Positions 29,075 to 38,640 of a stretch of DNA of 64,000 bases are shown here, piece by piece (positions within the stretch are counted from its first letter, which is position 1; each line of letters opens with the position of its first letter). This stretch comes from Marinomonas sp. UCMA 3892 (GTDB lineage: Bacteria; Pseudomonadota; Gammaproteobacteria; Pseudomonadales; Marinomonadaceae), in the NCBI RefSeq assembly GCF_012726345.1, contig NZ_PTXN01000002.1, forward strand, positions 372,001 to 436,000, read 5' to 3'. The notes under the pieces were generated by a model, which had not been told where the DNA came from, made no database searches, and saw only the letters and a program-made list of their open reading frames with translations. The translations under genes were made by a program, and so were the position numbers.

Positions 29075-30529
29075 TTAATGACGCCACATTACGGGGAAGA
29101 AAAGCACCAGCACAGTAAAATATTCCAAACGCCCCAAGATCATCGCAAAACTCATCAACCAAGTGCCCGTATCGCTTAGAGGTGAAAAGTTACTACCAAG
29201 CTCAGCAAAACCCGGTCCCAGCACATTCAAGCAAGCCGCCGTCGCGCTCAGGGATGCCATAAAACTCATGCCCGTCATCATCAATAAAATCGTAAAAAAC
29301 ACAGTAACCATAGCGGCCAGACACATAAAGCCCATCACCGAATGACGTACATCGGCACTAATAGTTCGCCCTTGAAATTTCATCGCAAAAACACCATTTG
29401 GGTGCACCAAACGCTTTAATTCCAACGAAATAGATTTCAAAGAAATGATATTCCGAATCACTTTATTACCACCCGCTGTCGAACCTGCACAGCCGCCAAT
29501 ATAACCAACAAAAATCAATACTATTGAGGTCACTGCAGGCCAAGCGCCAAAATCTGTTGCGGCAAATCCTGTGCTGGTAATAAACGAAATAACATGAAAG
29601 AACGACTGAGTAATAGAGACCCAAAGCCCATCTTCTGAACCTGTCTGGAAAAGAAACAAAGCCAATAATAACGCCACAAAAGTAATGATTTTAAGAAAAC
29701 CACGCGTCTCTTCGTCTTTCCAATACAGTCTAATGCTACGAGCAATATAAATACGATAATGCAGAGCAAAGTTGACCGCACCTAGTACCATGAAAAGATT
29801 ACAGATCCACAAGATTAACGGGCTTTTAAAATAGCCCATACTGGCATCATGAGTTGAAAAGCCGCCAGTGGATACCGTGGTAAAACTGTGACCAATGGCA
29901 TCAAACGCCGACATACCAGCAAAGTAATAGCTCAACGCACATAAGCCAGTAATGGCCAAATACACCATCCATAAATAATGTGTTGTACTAGATACGCGAG
30001 GAGAAAGCTTATCGTCTTTAATCGGCCCCGGCGTTTCCGCCTTTAACAAACGCATTCCACCGATGTTCAGCATGGGAAGAATCGCCACCACAAAGATCAC
30101 CACACCAAGACCGCCCATCCATTGCAAAAATTGACGATACATCAAAAAAGTCGGCGGCAATTCATCCAAACCAGACAACACAGTAGCGCCCGTAGTCGTC
30201 AAAGCACTAATAGATTCAAACACGCCATCGGTAAAAGAAATATGCGTAACCGATATAATAGGAATTGCACCCAATACACCAACAGCTAACCAAGTCAACG
30301 TGGCGAACAGCATGGCTTCACGAGTATTTACGGAGGGTAAAGGATATTTTTTAAAGCCCAATAAAAGAACCAAAGATATGGTAAACGTAATCAAGGCTGG
30401 CGTCGCAAAAGCACGTCCAACATCATCTTTAAATAACATAAAGGACAATTCACCGAATACAAACTGCACCACACTCATCCATAAACACGGCATCGTCAGC
30501 AAACGCATAATCAACAATGGGCGAATCAT
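29075..30529 (-). CDS. trkH: TrkH-family potassium uptake protein
   Basis: Inner-membrane channel-like K+ transporter subunit of 484 residues. The four pore-loop repeats can be seen as TTTGATVLSG, TTVSTGGFSTHD, ISFITSTGFAATDFGAWP and GCAGSTAGGNKVIRN. About ten to twelve helices surround them. TrkH works with the regulatory TrkA ring, which is not in this window. An AGGAG ribosome site lies 12 bases before the start, partly inside a 15-bp palindrome next to the ATG. Confidence 0.96.
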   Translation of the reverse strand: MIRPLLIMRLLTMPCLWMSVVQFVFGELSFMLFKDDVGRAFATPALITFTISLVLLLGFKKYPLPSVNTREAMLFATLTWLAVGVLGAIPIISVTHISFTDGVFESISALTTTGATVLSGLDELPPTFLMYRQFLQWMGGLGVVIFVVAILPMLNIGGMRLLKAETPGPIKDDKLSPRVSSTTHYLWMVYLAITGLCALSYYFAGMSAFDAIGHSFTTVSTGGFSTHDASMGYFKSPLILWICNLFMVLGAVNFALHYRIYIARSIRLYWKDEETRGFLKIITFVALLLALFLFQTGSEDGLWVSITQSFFHVISFITSTGFAATDFGAWPAVTSIVLIFVGYIGGCAGSTAGGNKVIRNIISLKSISLELKRLVHPNGVFAMKFQGRTISADVRHSVMGFMCLAAMVTVFFTILLMMTGMSFMASLSATAACLNVLGPGFAELGSNFSPLSDTGTWLMSFAMILGRLEYFTVLVLFFPVMWRH

Positions 30530-30544
30530 GAGTCGTCACGACTC
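30530..30544 (-). promoter_or_regulatory. Palindrome abutting the trkH start codon
   Basis: GAGTCGT-c-ACGACTC is a perfect 7-bp inverted repeat immediately before the trkH ATG on the minus strand. The AGGAG ribosome site enters its left arm. Folding would mask or reposition the site, so it may control translation (inference). Confidence 0.45.
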
Positions 30545-30793
30545 CTATAAACAATCTGCACGGTATAAAAACATCTTTGATAGAGGGAATATTTCAACTG
30601 AACTACAGGACCGAGGCACGCTATTAATCCTGATGCACACTATAAGTCAATAAAGCTAAATTCAAAACTTTTCATTATAGAAAACGAACATTTAAAAAAA
30701 ACTATTTTGCAAATATTGTGGACGAATTGTGAAACCTGTGCTTTTATTAAATAAAATAACAATGAATAAAAGCGCCAACAAAAGGAACTATCT

Positions 30794-30919
30794 ATGGAAA
30801 ACATGTTACTTGTTGATTTTTTTCACCTTTCTGCTCTTGCCACCACAGTTTGCTGTTTTTTAGTTATCAGCGGCAAACGCGTCATTGAACTTTGCTCGCA
30901 AACTCACTCAAGCAAATAA
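30794..30919 (+). CDS. Possible 41-residue membrane peptide
   Basis: A short open frame encodes MENMLLVDFFHLSALATTVC and a further hydrophobic stretch (about 5-25), followed by a basic, polar tail. AAAGGA lies seven bases before the ATG, a good ribosome site in a 486-bp region otherwise free of genes. Its stop lies next to the inverted terminator of the opposite etf operon. No family is recognised and it could be chance. The rest of 30545-30793 shows nothing I can name. Confidence 0.35.
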   Translation: MENMLLVDFFHLSALATTVCCFLVISGKRVIELCSQTHSSK

Positions 30920-30922
30920 AAA

Positions 30923-30942
30923 AACCGAGCCTAAGCTCGGTT
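30923..30942 (-). terminator. Rho-independent terminator of the etfBA operon
   Basis: AACCGAGC-ctaa-GCTCGGTT is a perfect eight-base stem. Read on the minus strand it is followed by a run of seven T, so it ends transcription coming from etfA. Confidence 0.88.
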
Positions 30943-30963
30943 AAAGTCACCAAATTCACAACA

Positions 30964-30990
30964 GACTGCCTAACTTAATGATAGGCGGTC
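30964..30990. other. Hairpin downstream of etfA
   Basis: GACTGCCTA and TAGGCGGTC pair over nine bases with one G-T pair across a nine-base loop. It lies between the etfA stop and the true terminator and may stabilise the 3' end of the message. Confidence 0.45.
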
Positions 30991-31015
30991 ATATTATTTA
31001 TACTCTAATACAATT

Positions 31016-31948
31016 CTAAAGTTTGCTCGTCATTTCAGGAAGCACATCAAAAAGGTCGCCGACCAAGCCATAATCTGCAACTTGGAAAATAGGCGCGTCT
31101 TCGTCTTTGTTTACCGCTACAATCACTTTGGAATCCTTCATGCCGGCCAAATGCTGAATAGCACCAGAAATACCAAATGCCATATACAGATCTGGCGCAA
31201 CAATTTTACCAGTCTGACCGACTTGCAAATCATTCGATACAAAACCCGCATCAACCGCTGCACGAGACGCGCCAACCGCAGCACCTAATTTATCGGCTAA
31301 GGCTTCAACCAGCGCAAAGTTATCGCCACTACCAACACCACGGCCACCAGATACAATACGGCTAGCGCTCGCTAGATCGGGTCTCGCCGATTCAGTAATG
31401 TCATCAGATTGCCAACTAGACAAGTTACTATCAGCAATAAAATCTACCGCCTCAACAACACAGGCTTGATCATTCTGTTGAGTACTTTTATCAAAGGAAG
31501 ATGCTCGCACTGTAATGACTTTTTTATCGTCTAACACGGTTACCGTCGCAATAGCGTTACCGGCATAAATTGGACGCTTAAACTGATCTGCGCTCAATAC
31601 AGCACAAATATCAGACACTTGGCCAACATCTAATAAAGCGGCCACTCTTGGCATAAAGTCTTTCGATTCTGAATTAGACGGCGCAACAATATGCGAATAA
31701 CTCGCCGCTAAATGCACCACTAAATCGCCCATTGGTTCAGCCAATACATATTCATAGGCATCAGCATTTGCACAAAGCACCTTAGTGACACCAGACAAAC
31801 GAGCAGCTGCATTCGCGACCGATTCAATGTTTTTACCTGCCACCAGCACATGAATCTCATTACCAATGGCTTGAGCGGCCGTCAACGCAGATAAAGTAGA
31901 AGACGAAAGTACGCTTGAATTATGTTCTGCAATTAATAAAGTCGTCAT
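31016..31948 (-). CDS. etfA: Electron transfer flavoprotein, alpha subunit
   Basis: FAD-carrying subunit of ETF, which takes electrons from acyl-CoA dehydrogenases and passes them to ETF-ubiquinone oxidoreductase. The 310 residues have the N-terminal alpha/beta domain (1-180) and the C-terminal FAD domain with [32 protein letters not shown] and [20 protein letters not shown], all diagnostic. Its ATG overlaps the etfB stop (TAATG), so the two are coupled. It is the last gene of a long minus-strand catabolic set. Confidence 0.97.
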   Translation of the reverse strand: MTTLLIAEHNSSVLSSSTLSALTAAQAIGNEIHVLVAGKNIESVANAAARLSGVTKVLCANADAYEYVLAEPMGDLVVHLAASYSHIVAPSNSESKDFMPRVAALLDVGQVSDICAVLSADQFKRPIYAGNAIATVTVLDDKKVITVRASSFDKSTQQNDQACVVEAVDFIADSNLSSWQSDDITESARPDLASASRIVSGGRGVGSGDNFALVEALADKLGAAVGASRAAVDAGFVSNDLQVGQTGKIVAPDLYMAFGISGAIQHLAGMKDSKVIVAVNKDEDAPIFQVADYGLVGDLFDVLPEMTSKL

Positions 31949-32697
31949 TAGATCACCTTCGCTTCGTCTTTTAATTTACTGATCAATTCATCCACCGACG
32001 CCACTTTAATGCCAGCACTACGAGTTGCAGGCGCTTCAACTTTATCTATTCGGCAATGCGCCTTTGATGTCACGCCTAAATCTGCCAAAGGCAGAGTCTC
32101 TAGTAGTTTACGCTTGGCTTTCATAATATCAGGCAATTTGGCGTAACGCGGTTCATTAAGGCGTAAATCTGTTGTCACTATCGCAGGCAATGTAAGTGCA
32201 ATAGTACGTAAGCCGCCATCAATTTCACGAGTAACAAGTGCTTTACCACCGTCAATAAGCAGCTTAGAAGCAAAGGTTCCCTGTGGACGTTTTGTCAAAG
32301 CCGCCAACATTTGTCCCATTTGATTATTGTCTGAATCAATCGACTGCTTACCAAGAATAACTAATCCTGGTTGCTCTTTTTCAACCACCGCAGCAAAGGC
32401 TTTAGCGACATTTAAAGGCTCAACGTCGCTTTCAGTTTCAACCAAGATAGCACGATCAGCGCCTAACGCCATGGCGTTGCGAAGTTGCTCTTGGCTTTGC
32501 GTTGTTCCAACACTCATCACGATGACTTCTGACGCAACACCGGCTTCTTTAAGGCGAACAGCTTCTTCAACGGCGATTTCACAAAATGGGTTCATCGCCA
32601 TTTTTACATTGGTTAAATCCACATTGCTTTGATCTGCTTTAACACGAACCTTGACGTTGTAATCAATGACTCGTTTAACACCCACTAAAATTTTCAT
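31948..32697 (-). CDS. etfB: Electron transfer flavoprotein, beta subunit
   Basis: Partner of EtfA, binding AMP. The 249 residues match the family. Typical segments are [46 protein letters not shown]-like [13 protein letters not shown] and [20 protein letters not shown]. It starts 20 bp after the thioesterase stop. Because most genomes carry one housekeeping etf pair, this pair placed with an acyl-CoA dehydrogenase may be dedicated to this pathway or may be the general copy. Confidence 0.97.
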   Translation of the reverse strand: MKILVGVKRVIDYNVKVRVKADQSNVDLTNVKMAMNPFCEIAVEEAVRLKEAGVASEVIVMSVGTTQSQEQLRNAMALGADRAILVETESDVEPLNVAKAFAAVVEKEQPGLVILGKQSIDSDNNQMGQMLAALTKRPQGTFASKLLIDGGKALVTREIDGGLRTIALTLPAIVTTDLRLNEPRYAKLPDIMKAKRKLLETLPLADLGVTSKAHCRIDKVEAPATRSAGIKVASVDELISKLKDEAKVI

Positions 32698-32717
32698 TCT
32701 TTCACTGACCTTTCTGT

Positions 32718-33134
32718 TTAACCATGACTCAACATTTTGGCTCTGATGTCATCTGGGATTGGTTTGGCTTTAAGAACACCTTCTGCATTATGACAAGCCC
32801 AGACACGTTTTTCCGTACATTCGACCGCTAAGTGACCACCATTAAAAAGCTGATGACGAATTCCAAAGCTGGCACGGCCAACATCCGTAATTTCACTTTT
32901 GATAATCACCTTATCACCAAACTTAGAAGGCTTAAAAAACTGCGAGCGGGTATCGACCATTGGAAAACCAACATCCTTTAACTCGTCTCGAATATGTCGA
33001 AGCGTATAACCCATCGCTTCAAACAAGGCGCCAGTTGATGCATCAAAAAATGCAAAATAACGCGGATAAAAAACAATATCGGCAGGGTCGCAGTCGCCCC
33101 ACTCGATTTGTACTTGGCGTTCATTATTAAACAT
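32718..33134 (-). CDS. 4-hydroxybenzoyl-CoA thioesterase-family hydrolase
   Basis: Hot-dog fold thioesterase of 138 residues. The active-site stretch [20 protein letters not shown] (D16 as catalytic aspartate) matches the Pseudomonas 4-hydroxybenzoyl-CoA thioesterase group and differs from the glutamate-type Arthrobacter enzymes. It would release an aromatic or other acid from its CoA ester at the end of side-chain beta-oxidation. AGAGGC precedes the ATG. It is placed between the ligase and etfB genes in one operon. Confidence 0.88.
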   Translation of the reverse strand: MFNNERQVQIEWGDCDPADIVFYPRYFAFFDASTGALFEAMGYTLRHIRDELKDVGFPMVDTRSQFFKPSKFGDKVIIKSEITDVGRASFGIRHQLFNGGHLAVECTEKRVWACHNAEGVLKAKPIPDDIRAKMLSHG

Positions 33135-33164
33135 GATGCAGCCTCTTTAAAATGATGCTTCTTC

Positions 33165-35018
33165 TTAAAGACTAATAACTAAGTCCGACAAGGGTTCTTG
33201 GTACAAAAGCTCAATTTGATCTTCTCGATGAGCTTGTACTGCACGCTGATTCAGCGAACCTTTATCAGTGACTTCATGGGCATCAATACTAGGTGGAATC
33301 GCCTGTAACAAAATACGCTGCACCACCGTTGAACTTCCGGTACTGTTTTTTGAGAACTCAACCAATTTTTGTTTGAAAGCTTCACGAACAGCATAATGCG
33401 CGATGATTTCTTCATTTGTTTCAACCAAATCATGAGGAAGAATCGCCTGACAATGAGCCCAATCAGGGAAAATCAACGCACTGATATAACCACGGTTTGT
33501 ACCACACAAGACAACATCTTGTACAAATGGCGCAAACGCGCTGATGAACTTGGCACGTAATGTTCCAGCACTCACCCAAGTACCGCTATCTAGTTTAAAA
33601 TCTTCCGACACACGACCATCAAAACGAAAGCCGCGCTGTGGTTCGTTTTCATCAAGATAAGCGAAAGCATCACCTAGACAGTAATAACCATCTTCATCAA
33701 ATGCCTTTGCGGTCAACTCGGGTTGACGCCAATATCCTGGCATCACGGTTTCCGCTTTGACACGTGCTTCTAATTTGCCCTCGTTTGGAACAAGCTTGAT
33801 AGATACACCCGGTGCTGGCACACCGATAACGCCTGAAGCGGATTCCTCAACCGAAGCAAATGTCGCTGATGGTGCCGTTTCAGTACAACCGAGTCCGGTG
33901 ACCATAGGAATTTTTTTGCCAGTGTACTTAATCGCCAAAGCATCCAAATCGTCCCAAATATGCTGCGCCAAGCCTGCTGCGGCAAAAAATGTAAACTGCA
34001 AGCGTGCAAAGAATTTCTCGGCCAATTCATTGTCCGCTTTTAAACTTTTCACTAAAAGCTCAAAGCCTTTTGGCACATTAAAATAAACAGTTGGAGAAAC
34101 CTCAGCCAAATTCTTTAAGGTCTTAGCAAACAATTTTTCGGTTGGTTTGCCATCATCAAGATACAAGCTACCGCCATTGTACAAGGCAATACCGATATTA
34201 TGATTGCCGCCAAAGGTATGATTCCAAGGAAGCCAATCCACCATAATAGGTGGCTGATCTTTAAAGAACTGCATAACCTGATGAATCATTACTTGGTTGG
34301 CGCAAATCATTCGCTGAGTATTGATAACGCCTTTTGGCATACCCGTTGTGCCAGAAGTGAAAAGCACTTTAGCAATGGTATCGCCATTTACTTGTGCATT
34401 CTTTTCATTCACAGCATCTGATTCAGGAAAATCCCAAAATGACTGAAACGAGAGCGTCGGATTTTTAATTTTCTGCGGAGTAATGTCGCCTTTAATAACA
34501 GCAACTGGCGTATCCAGATCTTTGCAAACCGCTTGGATAGCATTCTCATAAGGGGCAAGTTCATCCACCACAATTAAGCCAGGTGTCAATATATCGAAGA
34601 TATGCTGTAACTTGCTGTAGTCTGTCGCAACCAAAGAGTACGCTGGAGACACAGGGGCATGGGCAATTCCCACGTACATACCAGCCAGCGCAAACATCAA
34701 ATGTTCTAGACTATTACCACATAGAAACACGATTGGACGCTCAACAGAAACAGGCTGAGTAATTAACCAAGAGGCAATTTTACGTACTCGGGTTACTGCT
34801 TGTGCGTAGGTTACTTTCTGCCATTCACCTTGATCGTCACGTTCTGCAACAAACATTTGATCGGGTGTTTTTGCCGCCCAATATTCAAGCTGATCTGTCC
34901 AACACCGTGCATACTCATCTAGTGCCTTTTGGCTATTGATGATTTGCACTCCGCCTTCGCGATTTTCAATGTGGATAGGATGCGCTACGACCTTAATTGG
35001 ATGAAATTCACCGTTCAT
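33165..35018 (-). CDS. Feruloyl-CoA-synthetase-like acyl-CoA ligase
   Basis: AMP-forming acid-CoA ligase of 617 residues. The adenylation motifs are VLFTSGTTGMPKGVINTQ, GLGCTETAPS and YYCLGDAFAYLDE. The N-terminal LEYWAAKTPDQMFVAERD and the C-terminal TWVSAGTLRAKF with no clear terminal lysine domain motif resemble the Fcs/feruloyl-CoA synthase branch (from memory). It would activate the imported carboxylate. GGGAG precedes the ATG. The assignment to the Fcs branch is firmer than the actual substrate. Confidence 0.85.
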   Translation of the reverse strand: MNGEFHPIKVVAHPIHIENREGGVQIINSQKALDEYARCWTDQLEYWAAKTPDQMFVAERDDQGEWQKVTYAQAVTRVRKIASWLITQPVSVERPIVFLCGNSLEHLMFALAGMYVGIAHAPVSPAYSLVATDYSKLQHIFDILTPGLIVVDELAPYENAIQAVCKDLDTPVAVIKGDITPQKIKNPTLSFQSFWDFPESDAVNEKNAQVNGDTIAKVLFTSGTTGMPKGVINTQRMICANQVMIHQVMQFFKDQPPIMVDWLPWNHTFGGNHNIGIALYNGGSLYLDDGKPTEKLFAKTLKNLAEVSPTVYFNVPKGFELLVKSLKADNELAEKFFARLQFTFFAAAGLAQHIWDDLDALAIKYTGKKIPMVTGLGCTETAPSATFASVEESASGVIGVPAPGVSIKLVPNEGKLEARVKAETVMPGYWRQPELTAKAFDEDGYYCLGDAFAYLDENEPQRGFRFDGRVSEDFKLDSGTWVSAGTLRAKFISAFAPFVQDVVLCGTNRGYISALIFPDWAHCQAILPHDLVETNEEIIAHYAVREAFKQKLVEFSKNSTGSSTVVQRILLQAIPPSIDAHEVTDKGSLNQRAVQAHREDQIELLYQEPLSDLVISL

Positions 35019-35088
35019 TTTTTGCTCCCACTCTCATCTTTTGCCCTTAAAAGGCGCTTTGATTATTTTTATGGCTAGAGTTTTAGGG

Positions 35089-35148
35089 AGTGGTTTGTAA
35101 ACCACTGCCGAATTGTTATTGTTTTCTCGACTTCAGACCTCTCGGTCT
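35089..35148. other. Two palindromes in the gap between ligase and acyl-CoA dehydrogenase genes
   Basis: AGTGGTTT-gt-AAACCACT (35089-35106) is a perfect 18-bp inverted repeat, and AGACC-tctc-GGTCT (35135-35148) follows the dehydrogenase stop. Neither has a T run on the minus strand. They may be processing or stability hairpins within the operon, or an internal operator. Confidence 0.4.
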
Positions 35149-35151
35149 ATT

Positions 35152-36933
35152 TCAAAATTCATACTCGCTGACACCCGCGCCAGCGTTTTCAACGACCTTC
35201 AAAGCAGCCATCGCAGAAGGCAAACGATAAGCACCATAGAATGCTGCCAACGCTCTAAGATTCTGCATATAGGACTCATCTGTGTTCTCTTGTGCTTGCT
35301 GATAAACCAACACATTTAATAACTGCCAAGAGCAACATAAAATGCCCATCGCTTCTAAAAAAGGCACCGACACAGCATGTAAAGACGTTGCATCGCTGTT
35401 ACTGTTATTCCCCTGAGAGTTAAGCAAGTGAGAATCCAACAAAGACGTCACTTTAGTAACCACTTGCTGGGTTTCTTTTGCCATGGCAGCGAACACTTGG
35501 TCAGATTCAAATGAGCTCGCCAACTGAGTAATATCTGCAAGTAACTCTGTTAAGGCTTTACCCTGATCACCACGGACTTTTCTAAACATCAAGTCACGTG
35601 CTTGAATGCCGGTTGTGCCCTCATATATCGTCGTGATTCGAGCATCCCGCATGATTTGCGCAACACCTGTTTCTTCAACAAAACCCATCCCACCAAATAC
35701 TTGAATCACTTGCCCCGCCATCACGTTGACACGCTCTGTCGCAAAGGCTTTAAAAATCGGGGTAAGTAAAGCGACTCTGTCTTTTTTGCTTTGATTGCTT
35801 TCCGTTTTATCAACAGCTGATTCAGTTGCATCAATTTGTGCAGCAATCTGATAACCCAATGCGCGTAATGCAAAAGTTTCTGAACGCATTTCTAGCAACA
35901 TGCGTTTCACATCAGCATGTTCCACAAGGGCTACTTTTTCGCCTTGGACATTTGTACCCTGAGTTCTTTCTTTGGCATATTCCAATGCCCGTTGATACCC
36001 TAACTCACCTAACGCTACACCTTGCAAGCCACAGCTTAAACGAGCTTCGTTCATCAGTACGAACATAGCCATTAAGCCTTGATTCAACTCGCCAACCAAT
36101 TCACCAACACAGTCGTCTTGATCGCCGTAACTAATGGAGCAAGTTGGACTGCCATGGAGCCCCATTTTGTGCTCAATGCCAGTACAGCGAACATCGTTAA
36201 ACCCACCTAAAGAGCCATCATCAGAAACACGATATTTAGGTACGATAAAAAGTGAAATACCACGACTACCCGCTGGCGCATCAGGCGTTCTCGCGAGCAC
36301 TAAATGGGCTATATTGTCGGTAAGATCATGATCGCCATAAGTAATATAAATCTTCTGGCCTTTGATCTTATAAGTGCCATCTTGTTGTGGAACAGCTTTG
36401 GTATTCAGTGCGCCTAAATCAGAGCCTGCATTGGGCTCTGTCAACGCCATAGCGACCGTCCATTCACCGCTGACAATCTTTGGCAAATAACGCTGCTGAA
36501 TAGACTCGTTAGCAAAGTTCAGTAGAATTTCTGAACCACCTTGAGCCAAGGCTTGAAACATCACAAAGGCCAAATTTGCCGACAACCACATTTCATTCAC
36601 AGGTTGAGCTATGTACTTTGGCAGACCTTGACCACCAAACTCCTCGGGCAACGCCAAGCCAATCCAGCCCGATTCAGCAAATTGCTTATACGCATCTTGC
36701 CATCCATCTGGTGTGATCACATCACCATCCTGAAAACGGCAACCTTGCACATCACCAATTTGGTTTAGTGGCGCGAGCATTCCAGCAGCAAATTTTGCTG
36801 CCTCTTCCATCACTGCGTTGGCTAGCTCTGGATCAAAACCATCCAATGATTCGAGAGCATCTAGACCTTGTTGCTGATAAGCTTGCGCCACCAGCAACTG
36901 CATGTCTTTATAAGGCGCTTGATAAGTCATCAT
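35152..36933 (-). CDS. Acyl-CoA dehydrogenase with C-terminal extension
   Basis: FAD enzyme of 593 residues that introduces the alpha,beta double bond of an acyl-CoA. Visible are the FAD/substrate motif VAMALTEPNAGSDLGAL, the flavin-region KIYITYGDHD, and the catalytic glutamate in TTIYEGTTGIQARDL, typical of the long C-terminally extended (about 600-residue) group. An acyl-CoA dehydrogenase C-terminal domain follows (about 470-590). GGAG precedes the start, where ATGATG gives two possible codons. Ten bases separate it from the SDR gene. Electrons go to EtfBA encoded in the same operon. Confidence 0.94.
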   Translation of the reverse strand: MMTYQAPYKDMQLLVAQAYQQQGLDALESLDGFDPELANAVMEEAAKFAAGMLAPLNQIGDVQGCRFQDGDVITPDGWQDAYKQFAESGWIGLALPEEFGGQGLPKYIAQPVNEMWLSANLAFVMFQALAQGGSEILLNFANESIQQRYLPKIVSGEWTVAMALTEPNAGSDLGALNTKAVPQQDGTYKIKGQKIYITYGDHDLTDNIAHLVLARTPDAPAGSRGISLFIVPKYRVSDDGSLGGFNDVRCTGIEHKMGLHGSPTCSISYGDQDDCVGELVGELNQGLMAMFVLMNEARLSCGLQGVALGELGYQRALEYAKERTQGTNVQGEKVALVEHADVKRMLLEMRSETFALRALGYQIAAQIDATESAVDKTESNQSKKDRVALLTPIFKAFATERVNVMAGQVIQVFGGMGFVEETGVAQIMRDARITTIYEGTTGIQARDLMFRKVRGDQGKALTELLADITQLASSFESDQVFAAMAKETQQVVTKVTSLLDSHLLNSQGNNSNSDATSLHAVSVPFLEAMGILCCSWQLLNVLVYQQAQENTDESYMQNLRALAAFYGAYRLPSAMAALKVVENAGAGVSEYEF

Positions 36934-36943
36934 CTACTCCGAA

Positions 36944-37711
36944 TTACTTCGCCGCCATACGAATCGCACCGTCCAGACGAATGACTTCGCCATTCAACAT
37001 GCCATTTTCAATGATATGTTGGGCCAAAGAAGCGTATTCATCAGGTTCGCCAAGACGTGGCGGAAATGGTACAGATTCACCTAAAGACTTTTGCACTTCT
37101 TCTGGAAGCACATCCATCATTGGTGTTTTAAATAACCCCGGAGCAATAGTCATTACGCGAATACCAAAGCGCGCTAGTTCACGGGCAATCGGTAACGTCA
37201 TGGCACAAACACCACCTTTAGAAGCCGCATAACCAGCTTGCCCAATCTGACCATCAAATGCTGCCACTGAGGCTGTGTTGATAATCACACCGCGCTCTAA
37301 ATTGGCTTCAGGTTCATTGTGCTGCATTTTGTCTGCAACCAAACGAATCATGTTAAAAGTACCAATTAAGTTAACCGATACTGCACGCTGAAATGACGCT
37401 AAACGATGCGGACCTTCACGACCAACGATACGTTCTGCACCTGGAATACCAGCGCAGTTCACCAGACCACTGATAGGGCCAAACGCTTCTACGGCTTTAT
37501 CAATTGCATTTTGTACCGATTCTTCGCTGACGATGTCTGTCACGCAACCTTGTACACGCTCACCTAAAGAGGCTTTCACACGCGCTAAACCTTCTTCATT
37601 TACATCCGCTAAAGTGACTTTTGCCCCTAAACCATGTAACCGACGCGCAACCGCTTCGCCAATACCAGAAGCCGAGCCTGTAACTACAAAATGTTTGTCT
37701 TGGATTTGCAT
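36944..37711 (-). CDS. SDR-family 3-hydroxyacyl-CoA dehydrogenase
   Basis: NAD-dependent dehydrogenase of 255 residues from the ATG preceded by AAAGGTG; a GTG nine bases earlier is open. The cofactor loop T11-G-S-A-S-G-I-G18 and the catalytic S148, Y161-x3-K165 are seen in NTASVAAFDGQIGQAGYAASKGG split across the domain. The sequence resembles the type-2/HSD17B10-like 3-hydroxyacyl-CoA dehydrogenases, so it should oxidise the hydratase product of the pathway. Confidence 0.92.
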   Translation of the reverse strand: MQIQDKHFVVTGSASGIGEAVARRLHGLGAKVTLADVNEEGLARVKASLGERVQGCVTDIVSEESVQNAIDKAVEAFGPISGLVNCAGIPGAERIVGREGPHRLASFQRAVSVNLIGTFNMIRLVADKMQHNEPEANLERGVIINTASVAAFDGQIGQAGYAASKGGVCAMTLPIARELARFGIRVMTIAPGLFKTPMMDVLPEEVQKSLGESVPFPPRLGEPDEYASLAQHIIENGMLNGEVIRLDGAIRMAAK

Positions 37712-37790
37712 AAAATACACCTTTAATTTGCTTTGTTATTTTTAGAGCAACATCATTTACAAAAGAAAAATCTCTTACAGAAAAAAGCGC

Positions 37791-38549
37791 CTAGGATTTT
37801 TTACGATTCAAAAAAGCATCGATACGTGCTTTTACTTCATCGCTGGTTTGCGTAATACCGCAAATTAATGACTCAGCGTACAACCCTTCTTGTGCAGACA
37901 TGTTGCTAATACGACTCAATCCAGTGGTCATGGCCCAATTTGAATATTTAGAGTTCTTGGCAATGCCTTCTGCAATTTCAAAGGCTTTTGCCAAAGCTTC
38001 GCCATTACCAACAACATAATGAGCCAAACCAATACGCAGGCCTTCTTCTGCTCTGACATCACGGCCGGTTAACATCATTTCGGTCATACGACTGGCGCCA
38101 ATTACATTCGCCACGTTGACAGATGCGCCGCCACCCACAAAGATGCCATGTTTACCTTCAGGCAAACGATAAAAAGTGTTTTCTTCGCTAACTCGAACAT
38201 GGGCGCAAATAGCCAATTCCAAACCGCCACCAATCACCGCACCATGCATAGCGGCAACCACTGGAATGCCAGAATCACTAATATGGCCAAAAACCCGATG
38301 CCACATATTGGAATGCTTAACCACCTCGAACGGTTCGCGTGCTTTATGTTCTTGTAAATCAAGGCCAGAGCAAAACTCAGGGCCATTACCAGAAAACACA
38401 ATGACATTCACATCATCGGTTAAATTCAAAAACACATGTTCAATCTCAAGACATAAGCTGTCGTTGATGGCATTTTTCTTTTCTGGGCGATTAAGCTGCA
38501 AATGCGCCACACCATTCTCTACGGAATAATTAATAAATTGATAAGACAT
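37791..38549 (-). CDS. Enoyl-CoA hydratase (crotonase family)
   Basis: Hydratase of 252 residues. The oxyanion-hole segments are EFCSGLDLQEHK and AAMHGAVIGGGLELA. Both catalytic glutamates of true hydratases are kept: E111 in GGGLELA and E131 in RLPEGKHG, 20 residues apart. This argues for a beta-oxidation hydratase and against the feruloyl-CoA hydratase-lyase group, which lacks one of them. AAAGGT precedes the ATG. Confidence 0.92.
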   Translation of the reverse strand: MSYQFINYSVENGVAHLQLNRPEKKNAINDSLCLEIEHVFLNLTDDVNVIVFSGNGPEFCSGLDLQEHKAREPFEVVKHSNMWHRVFGHISDSGIPVVAAMHGAVIGGGLELAICAHVRVSEENTFYRLPEGKHGIFVGGGASVNVANVIGASRMTEMMLTGRDVRAEEGLRIGLAHYVVGNGEALAKAFEIAEGIAKNSKYSNWAMTTGLSRISNMSAQEGLYAESLICGITQTSDEVKARIDAFLNRKKS

Positions 38550-38640
38550 CTTGGATTACCTTTAAAATTTTTATTGAGCCTGTGCACGATATGATGTGCA
38601 AATGAGCAACCAAATAATCGAGCACAGTAGTCGTGCCTGC

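Noticed and set aside
30300..30653. 117-codon frame on the plus strand over the trkH start
   Set aside because: Mostly antisense to trkH with no ribosome site or domain.
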